Origin: Thermatribacter sp048814795
Lineage (GTDB): Bacteria > Atribacterota > Atribacteria > Atribacterales > Thermatribacteraceae
DNA: 64,000 nt
NCBI GenBank assembly: GCA_048814795.1
Contig: CP184673.1
Span: 1,922,001 to 1,986,000 of the forward strand
Direction: 5' to 3'
Position numbers and translations under genes: made by a program. Below, piece after piece: positions 34,984 to 43,598 of the stretch. How positions within the stretch are numbered: position 1 is the first letter of the stretch; the number at the start of each line of letters is the position of its first letter. The notes under the pieces were generated by a model. The model saw only the letters and a list, made by a program, of their open reading frames with translations, had not been told where the DNA came from and ran no database searches.

Positions 34984-35746
34984 GACGAATCACCTCCTTT
35001 GCCAGAGATAAATAGTTTTGAGCACCACTTGAGGTAGGCTCATATTCAATAACTGGCATACCATGGCTGGTAGCTTCAGCAAGGGCGATATTTTTATGAA
35101 TGATGGTCTTAAACATTCGATCACCAAAATACCTTTTAATCTCCCCTATCACCTCTTTATAAAGATTGGTTCTCACATCAGCGATGGTTATAAGCACAAA
35201 CACTTTCGGCTCATGCCTCAAGTTCTCGCGCATCAGGTCAATAGTTTCCATAAACTCTTCAATGCCCCGCAGGGCAAAGTAGTGAGGCTGTATGGTAACG
35301 ATAACCTCACGGGCTGCCTTTAAAGCGTTAATAGTAAGTATCCCCAAGGATGGAGGGCAATCAATAAGTATGTAGTCGAAGTCGAGGCTGCCTTTCTGGA
35401 TACTGGAGTTAAGAAAATCCTCTCTTCCCAGCTTGTCAATCAGTCGATATTCTGCACCCGCAAGGTCAATATTGGCAGGAACAAGATAAAGATTGGTGGT
35501 TTTGGTGGGAACAATGACCTCGCGTAAGGGAAGTTTATAAGGACTGCGCGGGGGCTCCAGCACATTCAGGATGGTTTTTTCAAACTCGTTGGGCTCAAAG
35601 CCTAAACCCAGCGTGGAGTGGGCCTGAGGGTCCATATCAATGATTAAAACTTTACGAGCATGATAAGCTAAGGAAGCACCAAGGTTGATGGTAGTTGTGG
35701 TCTTCGCCACCCCTCCCTTCTGGTTAGCCACAGCAATGATACGCAT
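34940..35746 (-). CDS. ParA/Soj-type ATPase
   Basis: Deviant Walker-type ATPase, about 268 residues. NQKGGVAKTTTTINLG (Walker A, with the signature lysine), IDMDPQAHSTLGLG, and YILIDCPPSLG are all intact. No parB follows; ftsZ overlaps it by 44 bases. It may act in chromosome segregation as Soj, or place FtsZ as MipZ-type proteins do. The ATG at 35746 is preferred (GGGGG five to nine bases upstream); an in-frame GTG at 35758 would add four residues. Confidence 0.9.
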   Translation of the reverse strand: MRIIAVANQKGGVAKTTTTINLGASLAYHARKVLIIDMDPQAHSTLGLGFEPNEFEKTILNVLEPPRSPYKLPLREVIVPTKTTNLYLVPANIDLAGAEYRLIDKLGREDFLNSSIQKGSLDFDYILIDCPPSLGILTINALKAAREVIVTIQPHYFALRGIEEFMETIDLMRENLRHEPKVFVLITIADVRTNLYKEVIGEIKRYFGDRMFKTIIHKNIALAEATSHGMPVIEYEPTSSGAQNYLSLAKEVIRLEKEKPKARLLRKD

Positions 35747-35931
35747 CGCATCCCCCACTACCTATAATGGCCCTCTGTCCAAAAATAACAAAAACATGGT
35801 AGAATAAAAACTGCTCGTTTACGTTAATGTTAGCTGTATATTTCTGAAGCGTCAAGTGGGCAGTGGTTTTTATTTCTCTTTTTATTTTACATTCTAAACC
35901 CGAAAATGAGTGGTTTAAAAAGGTTTAAGCA

Positions 35932-36915
35932 ATGCCTGCCAATTTACCTCCCCAGTATTTCGAGGTGGAAAAAAAATATCGAGAGGCTAAAAGCGAAGCT
36001 GAAAAGCTCCAGGCTCTTGAAGAAATGCTTCGCGCCATACCCAAACACAAAGGTACCGAAAAACTGCAGGCAGAGATTAAACAAAAGATTTCCCGCTTGC
36101 GAAAAGGCCTTCAGAGAGAAAAACTCAGGAAGGGGAGCACTTTTAACCCTTTTTATATTGAAAAAGCAGGAGCCACTCAGATAGCCATAATTGGACCGCC
36201 TAATAGTGGAAAATCCACTCTTCTTGCAACTCTAACCAACGCCTCTCCTCAAATTGCAGATTATCCCTTCACCACTTATCGACCCCTGCCGGGAATGATG
36301 GACTACGAAAATATCCAGATTCAGCTTATCGACTTTCCTCCTATCTCTGAAAAAGAGTTAGAAGGTAACTTTGCCTCAGTCCTGTATCGAGTGCGTGCTT
36401 GCGTACTTGTTGTGGACATAAAAAGTGCCACCTTGCTTGAGGAAATAGAAAATGTTCGAAATAAATTGGGAAAACACCGCATTTCCCTTGGTAAAGAAGT
36501 GCCGGGATGGCACAATCTACAAACACTCCTCCTCTGCAACAAGGTAGAAAACCCGGAAGATCAGGAAATCCTTTCCTTAATTGAAGAATTATGGAGAGAA
36601 GAATTTACGATTTGGGGAACATCTCTCAAAAACATTAACGAAAAGAAAAAAGGAGAGCTTAAAAAGCGTATCTTTGAAATTGCAGGAATCATCAGGGTGT
36701 ATAGCAAACCACCCAACCGACCACCGGATATGTCTCGTCCTTTTGTACTTCTCAAGGGACAAACTGTGATGGACCTTGCCGAACTTATTCATAAAGAAAT
36801 TGCCAGCTCCACTCGGGGGGCAAGAGTATGGGGTTCGGCCAAATTTGAAGGCCAATACGTTCCTACTGATTACCAGCTCGAAGACGGAGATGTGGTGGAA
36901 ATCCACACTCATTGA
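35932..36915 (+). CDS. DRG/Obg-like GTPase with TGS domain, altered G motifs
   Basis: A 327-residue protein of the DRG branch of Obg-type GTPases. Residues 1-70 are a charged helical region; the G domain starts with GPPNSGKSTLLATL (G1, residues 88-101) and has ADYPFTTYRP (G2). G3 is DFPP where DxPG is expected, and G4 is NKVE where NKxD is expected. The C-terminal TGS domain (about 262-327) begins VLLKGQTVMDLAELIHKEI and ends DGDVVEIHTH. The upstream AAAAGG is a weak ribosome site. The two altered motifs make GTP hydrolysis or guanine specificity uncertain. DRG proteins act with ribosomes. Confidence 0.85.
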   Translation: MPANLPPQYFEVEKKYREAKSEAEKLQALEEMLRAIPKHKGTEKLQAEIKQKISRLRKGLQREKLRKGSTFNPFYIEKAGATQIAIIGPPNSGKSTLLATLTNASPQIADYPFTTYRPLPGMMDYENIQIQLIDFPPISEKELEGNFASVLYRVRACVLVVDIKSATLLEEIENVRNKLGKHRISLGKEVPGWHNLQTLLLCNKVENPEDQEILSLIEELWREEFTIWGTSLKNINEKKKGELKKRIFEIAGIIRVYSKPPNRPPDMSRPFVLLKGQTVMDLAELIHKEIASSTRGARVWGSAKFEGQYVPTDYQLEDGDVVEIHTH

Positions 36916-36920
36916 GCAAC

Positions 36921-37922
36921 TCAGGAAGCATCCAGAAAACACTGGATATCTTCTGCAAGAGGGTCACCAAAAAGTGCATAGGCAAGAGCACGGCAACCCA
37001 CGCAAAAGTCGAAAGAACAATTTCTGCACTTACCGCCCATTTTTGACTTATCCCTAAGGCGGGAAAGCAAAGCGCTGCCTTTCAGGATATCCATAAAATT
37101 TTCTCTATCCAGAAAACCAAGGGGCAAGGGTAAACGGCGGCATGGAAAAAGAGCAGAGTCAGGCATGATACAGAAAGAGCTTCCCAGTTCACATAAAGCC
37201 CCAAAAAGCAAACGCTCTCTCACAAAAATCATAAAGGCCCTGTAGGGCGAAAGCTGTGTGGGGTCTATCTCACTCAGTTGACAAAAAGAAATAAGTGCTT
37301 GAAGCAGTTCTCTCCACATCAATTTATCAAGAACCATTTCCTTCATCAGCCTACCCTTTCCCTCAGGGACAAAGCGCTCTAAAATCAGACCCCTAATCCC
37401 CAATTCATCCAATAAAGGAAAGAGAACCTGCCATTCCAGAAAGTTGCCCCGATGCAGGGTATACATGACATATACCTCAAACCGCCCCCAACCACAAACC
37501 ATCCTCAGATTTTCAATAACCTTCTCGAAGTTACCTTTACCACGGATAAAATCGTTGCTTTCCGGACTCGCCCCTTCCAAAGAAACTTTGAAAGAAGATA
37601 ATTTCTCAAAACTGGAAAATCCGGAAAGCAACCTTTCATCAAGCAGGGTGGCGTTAGTGATAATGCTTACTTCTTCCACCGAGGGATGTGCCTCCAGAAG
37701 CTCAAGCAACGCAAAGAGTTTATCAGGAACAAGGAGCGGTTCTCCTCCGGTGAGCGCAAAAGTGGCCTTCAGGTTATGCTGGGTAAGGTCATCAAGCAGC
37801 CTTCTCCCAACCAAAGCCGGATCAACAGAATAAGTATCCAGAAAAACGTCCTGGTAACAATGCCTGCAACGTAGATTACAGAGATTCGTAAAGTGCCACT
37901 GGAAATTCAGCGCCTCTGGCAT
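36921..37922 (-). CDS. Radical SAM protein with C-terminal cysteine cluster (SPASM-like)
   Basis: A 333-residue radical S-adenosylmethionine protein. Cys15, Cys19 and Cys22 in LCNLRCRHC bind the [4Fe-4S] cluster; ALTGGEPLL binds SAM; then SLEGASPESNDFIRG. A C-terminal set CIMPDSALFPCRRLP and KCRNCSFDFCVGC gives extra clusters, as in peptide-maturing and mycofactocin-like SPASM enzymes. No precursor peptide is visible next to it. It follows the alcohol dehydrogenase by nine bases and ends five bases from the convergent DRG gene. The substrate is unknown. Confidence 0.85.
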   Translation of the reverse strand: MPEALNFQWHFTNLCNLRCRHCYQDVFLDTYSVDPALVGRRLLDDLTQHNLKATFALTGGEPLLVPDKLFALLELLEAHPSVEEVSIITNATLLDERLLSGFSSFEKLSSFKVSLEGASPESNDFIRGKGNFEKVIENLRMVCGWGRFEVYVMYTLHRGNFLEWQVLFPLLDELGIRGLILERFVPEGKGRLMKEMVLDKLMWRELLQALISFCQLSEIDPTQLSPYRAFMIFVRERLLFGALCELGSSFCIMPDSALFPCRRLPLPLGFLDRENFMDILKGSALLSRLRDKSKMGGKCRNCSFDFCVGCRALAYALFGDPLAEDIQCFLDAS

Positions 37923-37931
37923 GTTACAAAA

Positions 37932-38960
37932 TTATTCAGGAAAAACGATCTGCACCTTGAGGTGATCAGGGTTATTCAAAACCTCAGAAAGAGCCAAACC
38001 AAAATCTTTCAGCACAAAGGAAGCCGAAATTAATCTACTCACCGGGATAGCACCACTTGCCAGCAAGTTGAGTGAATACTGCATGGTCTTTTTAACTGCA
38101 AAAGAACCCACAATGCGCAGGTCGTTCTTAAAAATAGAATAGGGTTCCACTTTAATCATAGCGCCTCGAGGTGCTACTCCAAACAGTAGATAGGTACCGT
38201 CAGGTTGAACAAACTGCAACGCCTTTTCCTGCACTGCAGGTATGCCCGTAGCATCGACTACCACCTCAAAACCCAGAGGAGCAATTTTGCGCAGTTTAGA
38301 ATCTTCAGAACCATCTGCAACCACCACCGCGTGAGCTCCTAACTCTTGAGCCAGATTCAGTTTCTTTTTGCTAACGTCAACCATTGTAACCAGAGAGGCA
38401 CCACTTTTCTGAAAAGCACAAAGTAGTAAAAGTCCTATGGGCCCTGCACCCAAAATGAGCACTTTCTCTCCAGGACGGATGTCACTTCTTTGAATTCCGT
38501 AAACCACACAGGCAAGAGGCTCAGCCATAGCCGCCTCTTGAAAGCTTAACCCCTCAGGAATATGGAAAAGACATTTCTCTGGAACAGCAACCAGCTCTGC
38601 AAAGGCACCACTCCTGGTTACTCCTACTGCCTGAAGGTTGAGACAGTGATTGTTTTTGTTAATCTTACAATAGTAACACCGGTCACAAAAAATATTGGGG
38701 TCTGCAGTAACCCGATCACCCGGCTTAAACTGGGTTACTTTCTCCCCAACTCGTTCCACAACTCCTGAAAATTCATGTCCCGCAATAATAGGAAAATCCG
38801 AAAAATATTCAGCCTGTAAAATATGTAAATCCGTACCACAGATTCCACACGCTTTTACTCGCACTATTACCTCATCAGGTGCACACTCCGGTTCTGATAC
38901 TTCTTCAACAAACCAGCTATTCTTGGCTTTGAAAACACAGGCCAACACTTTACTTTTCAC
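37932..38960 (-). CDS. Zinc-dependent medium-chain alcohol/polyol dehydrogenase
   Basis: A 342-residue medium-chain dehydrogenase. The catalytic zinc site is CGICGTDLH...GHEFSG; the structural zinc cysteines are in CDRCYYCKINKNNHC; the NAD site is LILGAGPIGLLLL. The family includes threonine, sorbitol and butanediol dehydrogenases. Its start overlaps the symporter gene end by 11 bases, so the symporter may import its substrate, and the radical SAM gene is cotranscribed. The substrate is not clear from sequence. Confidence 0.88.
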   Translation of the reverse strand: MKSKVLACVFKAKNSWFVEEVSEPECAPDEVIVRVKACGICGTDLHILQAEYFSDFPIIAGHEFSGVVERVGEKVTQFKPGDRVTADPNIFCDRCYYCKINKNNHCLNLQAVGVTRSGAFAELVAVPEKCLFHIPEGLSFQEAAMAEPLACVVYGIQRSDIRPGEKVLILGAGPIGLLLLCAFQKSGASLVTMVDVSKKKLNLAQELGAHAVVVADGSEDSKLRKIAPLGFEVVVDATGIPAVQEKALQFVQPDGTYLLFGVAPRGAMIKVEPYSIFKNDLRIVGSFAVKKTMQYSLNLLASGAIPVSRLISASFVLKDFGLALSEVLNNPDHLKVQIVFPE

Positions 38961-40365
38961 CTCCTGAAATCAAAGATACCACAGGGAAGACACCCAGGGG
39001 TATTAACATAGCCAGAGAACCAACCAAAGGCACAAGTTGAGAGTGAAAACCGAAGTACCAGGAAAATCCAACCGCAATTAATAGACCAGAGAGCATCGAT
39101 GCCCAGGCCGCCTGGCGAGTACCTCTCCTCCAGTAAAGGCCATAAAGATAAGGTGCCAAAAAGCTTCCCGCCGTTGCCCCCCAGGAAATGGACATCAGGT
39201 TAACAATGAAGGTGCTCCTTTTAAAAGCAATAAACAAAGACAGAAAAACGAACAGACCACACAAAAAACGCATCCAGAAGAGGGAATTTTTCTTCCAGGA
39301 CTTGGGGAAGAGATCCACCACAATAGCTGAAGAAGAAACCAGTACTAAAGAAGAAAGGGTGGACATAGAAGCAGAAAAAACGAGCAGCAAGAAAATTAAA
39401 GTAAAAGCCTGGGGCATGACTTTCACGATAAGGTTAGGCATGAGCAAATCAGCATTGGGCACACCACCCATCTGGGGCAGTTCGGCAAAAAAAAGCCGGG
39501 TAAGCGAACCAGAAAAATAAGCGCTGAAAGCACAAACCAGAGCAAATATGGTACTGACTATCGTAGCCGTAAAAACAATTCTCTCGTTTCTTAGAGAATA
39601 GAATTTTTGGATCATTTGAGGAAGTCCCCAGGGACCAAGGCTGGTCAAAACCACCAGTCCAAAAAGGGGCCAGAAACCCGGAGGGCCAACCAGGCTCACC
39701 AGAGAAGGATTTATGGCCTGCAGCTTATCTATCGCTGCAGCCAAACCACCAACCTGGGGATGAACCAGAAGGTAGAGGACCATGAATATGGCTCCAAAAA
39801 ACATTATGCTTCCCTGAACCAAATCAGTCAATGCAACTGCAAAATATCCCCCCATCACCAGGTATACACCAGTTAGCGCAGCTATTAAGAGCAGAGCAAA
39901 AACATAAGGAATACCCATTACCACATCAAAAAGATAGCTCAAACCCATGTAGACCGAAGCTGAATAAGGAACCAGAAAAATAAAAACTACAATAGCCGAA
40001 AAAGCTTTCAAGTAAGGATCGCTGTAGCGGGCACCCAAAAACTCGGGCATAGTCATAACCTTCATTTTTTCAGTTATCTGGCGAGTTCTCCTGGCAAGCA
40101 CTAACCAGGCAAGCAGAGAACCTACCAGGGTATTTCCTACCACAATCCACAAGCTGGAAAGACCAAAATTCCAGCCTATGCGGCCAGCATAACCTATAAA
40201 AAGCACTGCACTAAAATAAGTCGTGCCGTAAGCGAAAGCAGAAATCCAGGGTCCCAGGCTCCGACTGGCGAGAAAAAAATCACCCAGAGACTTCGTCTTG
40301 CGCATGCTGTAATAACCAATAGACAGCATGCAAACCACATACAAAACCAGAACAAGTAATTTCAC
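38950..40365 (-). CDS. Sodium:solute symporter (SSS family)
   Basis: A 471-residue polytopic membrane protein, about 13 helices, with SSS features: an N-terminal GYYSMRKTKSLGDFFLASRSLG segment here abbreviated to LGDFFLASRSLG, FSAVLFIGYAG and MTMPEFLGARY. GTG start with GGAGG ten bases upstream. First gene of a three-gene unit with a dehydrogenase and a radical SAM protein. Possible cargo includes sugars, polyols, amino acids or pantothenate. The start is only 35 bases from the divergent nth gene. Confidence 0.88.
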   Translation of the reverse strand: MKLLVLVLYVVCMLSIGYYSMRKTKSLGDFFLASRSLGPWISAFAYGTTYFSAVLFIGYAGRIGWNFGLSSLWIVVGNTLVGSLLAWLVLARRTRQITEKMKVMTMPEFLGARYSDPYLKAFSAIVVFIFLVPYSASVYMGLSYLFDVVMGIPYVFALLLIAALTGVYLVMGGYFAVALTDLVQGSIMFFGAIFMVLYLLVHPQVGGLAAAIDKLQAINPSLVSLVGPPGFWPLFGLVVLTSLGPWGLPQMIQKFYSLRNERIVFTATIVSTIFALVCAFSAYFSGSLTRLFFAELPQMGGVPNADLLMPNLIVKVMPQAFTLIFLLLVFSASMSTLSSLVLVSSSAIVVDLFPKSWKKNSLFWMRFLCGLFVFLSLFIAFKRSTFIVNLMSISWGATAGSFLAPYLYGLYWRRGTRQAAWASMLSGLLIAVGFSWYFGFHSQLVPLVGSLAMLIPLGVFPVVSLISGGEK

Positions 40366-40394
40366 TTGCTTTTAACCTCCCTCCCCGTTATCAT
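40366..40394 (+). promoter_or_regulatory. Promoter of a probably leaderless nth mRNA
   Basis: TTGCTT (40366-40371), a 17-base spacer, TATCAT (40389-40394). The nth ATG is at 40401, six bases past the -10 box, where transcription should start. No purine-rich ribosome site is seen. The octamer GTTATCAT is shared with the transglycosylase promoter. Confidence 0.6.
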
Positions 40395-40400
40395 AAATTT

Positions 40401-41048
40401 ATGCTTAATGCTACCACAGTAGAGAAAATTTTAACCATTTTACAGGATAAAAAGAAGAAGTGGCAAGATTATACCCTCTCCTCCAGGGAAAAAGACCCTT
40501 TTCGGGTGTTGTTAGGTTGTATCTTGAGTCAGCGCACCAAGGATGCAGTCACCCATAAGGCAGCTGAAAAACTGTTTCAGCTCGCTCCCTCACCAGAGGC
40601 TATCCTCAAGCTCTCAGAAGATGAATTGAGTAGAATAATTTATCCGGTAGGCTTTTACCGCAAGAAAGCCGGAACTCTGAGGGAAATCTCGAAAATTCTC
40701 CTGGAAAAATATGGAGGCAAAGTTCCTTCTTCGCTTGAAGAGCTGCTGCAACTTCCTGGCGTGGGAAGGAAAACGGCCAATCTGGTGCTCAGCACTTCTT
40801 TTGGCAAAGACGCCATTGCCGTGGACACTCACGTTCACCGTATTGCCAACCGCATGGGTATGATTTCCACGAAGACCCCCGAAGAAACCGAAAAAGAACT
40901 GCGCAAAGTCCTCCCCAAAAAATGGTGGAAGGAGTTAAACCACACCCTGGTTTTGTTTGGCCAAAATATCTGCCTTCCTCGCAACCCCCGCTGTGGAGAA
41001 TGTCCAGTTGAAAGCTACTGCAAAAAGGTGGAAGTGACGAAACAATGA
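40401..41048 (+). CDS. nth: Endonuclease III
   Basis: DNA glycosylase/AP lyase for oxidised pyrimidines, 215 residues. The helix-hairpin-helix LPGVGRKTANLVL contains the catalytic lysine and is followed by the catalytic aspartate in VDTHVHRIANRMG. The C-terminal four cysteines (CLPRNPRCGECPVESYC) bind the [4Fe-4S] cluster. It overlaps the next gene by four bases. Confidence 0.96.
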   Translation: MLNATTVEKILTILQDKKKKWQDYTLSSREKDPFRVLLGCILSQRTKDAVTHKAAEKLFQLAPSPEAILKLSEDELSRIIYPVGFYRKKAGTLREISKILLEKYGGKVPSSLEELLQLPGVGRKTANLVLSTSFGKDAIAVDTHVHRIANRMGMISTKTPEETEKELRKVLPKKWWKELNHTLVLFGQNICLPRNPRCGECPVESYCKKVEVTKQ

Positions 41049-41752
41049 ATTACATAATTTTCCTGAGTGTTGCTTTTGTCATTCCTGCTTTGCTGCCCTC
41101 TCTTTTAAAAAAGACCCAACCTGGGTTTCACCGCTTTTACCTGCTCAGCTTTCTGATTCCTCTGATCATCCCTTTCCCTCAGATAGAAAGATTGTTGCTT
41201 TTCCAATATGCAGGCTTTGAAGGAACTTTCTTGTCTCTGCTTGCCAGGACTTATGCAGAACTGGTAGTCATATTTTTGATGATCCGGGTTTCTGCTGCGT
41301 CTGCAAATTTCTCATCTCTTCTCCCGGCGTTACTCTGGGGATGGTCTTTCGGGTTGAGCAAGCTTGTTCGAGACGTTATTCTGGTTCTATCTCACCCTCT
41401 CCACCGGTTTTACGGCTACAGCCAATTCACCAGTTTTTTGAGTCCTCTTTTTTTGGTCAGGGGCATTCTTGAAGCACAGATTGAAGTGGCGATTTTCGGT
41501 TTTTTTGCGACATGGTTACTTTCCAGAAAGCAAAAAACCGAAACAAAAAACACTCTTTTTCTGGGCCTAATTCTATGTGTAAAAAGTCTCCACGTCCTGG
41601 TTTTGAGCCTGGCTCAGAGCATGCCCTGGGGAGCTCTTATTTCCATTCTTTATACCCCGAGCATTTTACCGCTCATTTGCACTTTGAGTTATGCAACCCT
41701 TTTTATAACCTATCGAAAGGTGAAAAAAACCAATGTACACCAGGCCGCTTAA
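41045..41752 (+). CDS. Multi-pass membrane protein of unknown function
   Basis: A 235-residue protein with about seven hydrophobic helices and a basic C-terminus. The helix pattern with LWGWSFGLSKL and a large central loop (YGYSQFTSFLSP) is reminiscent of CPBP- or YhfC-like membrane proteins, but no signature is complete. Four-base overlap with nth and 20-base overlap with the next gene. I do not recognise it. Confidence 0.7.
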   Translation: MNYIIFLSVAFVIPALLPSLLKKTQPGFHRFYLLSFLIPLIIPFPQIERLLLFQYAGFEGTFLSLLARTYAELVVIFLMIRVSAASANFSSLLPALLWGWSFGLSKLVRDVILVLSHPLHRFYGYSQFTSFLSPLFLVRGILEAQIEVAIFGFFATWLLSRKQKTETKNTLFLGLILCVKSLHVLVLSLAQSMPWGALISILYTPSILPLICTLSYATLFITYRKVKKTNVHQAA

Positions 41753-42422
41753 CTCAACAAAAAGAATAACCACTTTTCTGCTCTTGCTCCTTGCGCCAAT
41801 CTTTTTGACACCAAACAGTGCTTTCCCTCAACAGAAAAACTATCCAGGCTCAATCACTTACTCAATTCAGAGCTTAAAAGACCACGAGGAACTGGGCAAA
41901 TTCATCTATTTTTTTGAGGAAAAAGGAGACCTCCTGCACGTTACCATCAACTTGAGCAGCGAGGTTCAAAATCGAAAAGAAGCGGAACTGTGGTTCTCTA
42001 CCCAAAATGGTCTTCCCATTCGCTCTTTAAAGTGGGTATACACTCCCCAGGGAATTCTTGAGCTGGAAAGCAACTATTACGGTGATTACCTCGAAATTCA
42101 CCTATCCGCACCCCAGGGCCAAAAAAGAAGTCGCATCTCTCTCAAAAAGCCTGTTTTTGATTTTGAACAGCTGTTCTTTGTGGTCACCAAATGGCAAAAC
42201 AGAAGTACTGCTTCTCTCCCGGTGTTTGTTCCCATATCCGGCATGGTCTGGAAAGCCAGGTTAAAAAAAATCCAGGATTCCAGCAGTAAAAAATTATTTT
42301 TAGTTCAGATTGCCGGAGAAAAGCTCTACCTTACTTACGAACACGAAGAACTCTATCCTTCAAAAGTGAAAGCCCCTCAAAGGGGCTACCAGCTGGTGCT
42401 TAAGAGAGTCCTCAGTGAGTAA
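41733..42422 (+). CDS. Secreted protein, possibly DUF3108-like
   Basis: A 229-residue protein with a signal peptide (basic RPLNSTKR, then TTFLLLLLAPIFL, cut near SAFPQQ). The mature part is all-beta with repeated strands such as GSITYSIQSL, and an alternating pattern like the outer-membrane-associated DUF3108 proteins. It would sit in the periplasm or outer membrane. The last 11 bases overlap the convergent lipoprotein gene. Confidence 0.65.
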   Translation: MYTRPLNSTKRITTFLLLLLAPIFLTPNSAFPQQKNYPGSITYSIQSLKDHEELGKFIYFFEEKGDLLHVTINLSSEVQNRKEAELWFSTQNGLPIRSLKWVYTPQGILELESNYYGDYLEIHLSAPQGQKRSRISLKKPVFDFEQLFFVVTKWQNRSTASLPVFVPISGMVWKARLKKIQDSSSKKLFLVQIAGEKLYLTYEHEELYPSKVKAPQRGYQLVLKRVLSE

Positions 42423-42774
42423 AGCTCAGCTCCAGAGTTTCCCCTGCTTGAAAAGGAGGCTCAAAGACCCAGGTGTGTACCTCTCCACAAAAATCACAGT
42501 GCAGGTCCACCTGATGTGGGAAATCCAGAGTAGTAACTCTTGAAACTACACCAAACGGCTCAAGCTCGCCCAGGTAAGCACCATCAAGGTAAAGCTCTCC
42601 GTAGGTTGTAGAATCAGAAGAAACAAAATGAATCACCCCCAGGCGGACCTCAGCCACCACGCCAAAGCCCACCCGGCAACCGGAAAGAAACAAAACACTT
42701 AACGCTAAAATTGCAAGAAGGAACCCTAATCCAGTTCTGCCCCTTAGCAAAATAACAACCCTTTTGAGCTTCAA
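42412..42774 (-). CDS. Small lipoprotein with PEGA-like motif (third of three)
   Basis: About 120 residues. The signal peptide ends in the lipobox LFLSGC. The mature part has YGELYLDGAYLGELEPFG, which resembles a PEGA repeat, and a cysteine pair HCDFC. I use the TTG at 42774, overlapping the stop of the previous gene as TTGA; a TTG at 42750 with AAAGGG upstream is also possible. It is part of a run of three related lipoprotein genes. Confidence 0.6.
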   Translation of the reverse strand: MKLKRVVILLRGRTGLGFLLAILALSVLFLSGCRVGFGVVAEVRLGVIHFVSSDSTTYGELYLDGAYLGELEPFGVVSRVTTLDFPHQVDLHCDFCGEVHTWVFEPPFQAGETLELSFTH

Positions 42775-43118
42775 TATATCTGGATAATATAGCCGTCGTA
42801 AGTGGGGGTTACCCACCGATCAACCAAAATCGCACCAGTATCTACATCCCGCAAAACAACTCTGTGTGCTTCATTGAGAGTAACCGCATACCATGCAGTA
42901 CATTGGGGAGCATATGCGCCCCAGCCATCAATTATTCCCACCAGGTTGCCATCAATGTACACCCGGGCATAATAGGAAGGATTATCGGTGCATACCCTTA
43001 CATATCCAGAAACAAGCGGCGGGCTCACAATGGTTACATCGCAACCTGCAACCATAAGAAGACCCGCTAAAAACAGCATAACCAGCAAAACTTTTTTGCC
43101 CGTCATCAAGAACGCCAC
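42771..43118 (-). CDS. Small lipoprotein with PEGA-like motif (second of three)
   Basis: 115 residues: signal peptide with basic start, hydrophobic LLVMLFLAGLLMVAGC lipobox (LMVAGC), then a short beta-rich domain. YYARVYIDGNLVGIIDGWG resembles PEGA (xxVYVDGxxxG). It lies 31 bases after the first lipoprotein gene. Probably attached to a membrane and displayed in the periplasm or outside; function unknown. Confidence 0.72.
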   Translation of the reverse strand: MAFLMTGKKVLLVMLFLAGLLMVAGCDVTIVSPPLVSGYVRVCTDNPSYYARVYIDGNLVGIIDGWGAYAPQCTAWYAVTLNEAHRVVLRDVDTGAILVDRWVTPTYDGYIIQIY

Positions 43119-43149
43119 CTCAAAGAATTTTACTCCTCACAAACAGAAA

Positions 43150-43500
43150 CTATCGCCAGTAAGTAAAAACAACCGGGTTTTCTCCCGGCTGGGTAACAAC
43201 ATATTCAACATGGCTGGGATTACCATATTCATCCACTATCTGGACCGCGACTGTGGTGCCGCAAGGAACATTGGGGATTACAACCGCACCGTTATAGTCG
43301 ATATACTGGCCGGTGCTCATACCGTTTACCCAGACATAACCCCAGCAATCAAAGCATGAGGATATGACCCGCAAACTGCAGGAAGGCTGCGAAGGTGGAA
43401 CATTGGTGTTAGTGGTTACTACCCCCGTTGCCCCACAACCCAAAAACATCAAAGCCAAAACACCCACAAGCAAAAGAAGAACCGCTAATTTTGCCTTCAT
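43150..43500 (-). CDS. Small lipoprotein with PEGA-like motif (first of three)
   Basis: 116 residues. MKAKLAVLLLLVGVLALMF ends in the lipobox MFLGC. A threonine/proline-rich linker follows, then WGYVWVNGMSTGQYIDYNG, comparable with the PEGA-like segments of the two next genes; four cysteines (SCSL..SSCFDCW) could form disulfides. First gene of the trio; a promoter with perfect TTGACA lies upstream. Confidence 0.72.
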   Translation of the reverse strand: MKAKLAVLLLLVGVLALMFLGCGATGVVTTNTNVPPSQPSCSLRVISSCFDCWGYVWVNGMSTGQYIDYNGAVVIPNVPCGTTVAVQIVDEYGNPSHVEYVVTQPGENPVVFTYWR

Positions 43501-43537
43501 AGAAACCCCTTCTTTCCATATATTATTTGTGCTTTAA

Positions 43538-43566
43538 AGCTTAACCCAATTGATAAAAACTGTCAA
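43538..43566 (-). promoter_or_regulatory. Promoter of the lipoprotein trio
   Basis: Minus-strand TTGACA (43566-43561), a 17-base spacer and TAAGCT (43543-43538). The -35 is perfect and the -10 weak. It lies in the 98-base gap after tsaC. Confidence 0.45.
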
Positions 43567-43598
43567 CCAAAGCCAGAAGAACTTTTTGATAAGACCAG

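Noticed and set aside
42372..42386. GCCCCT-CAA-AGGGGC hairpin near the end of the secreted protein gene
   Set aside because: It is inside coding sequence and not followed by T; likely chance.
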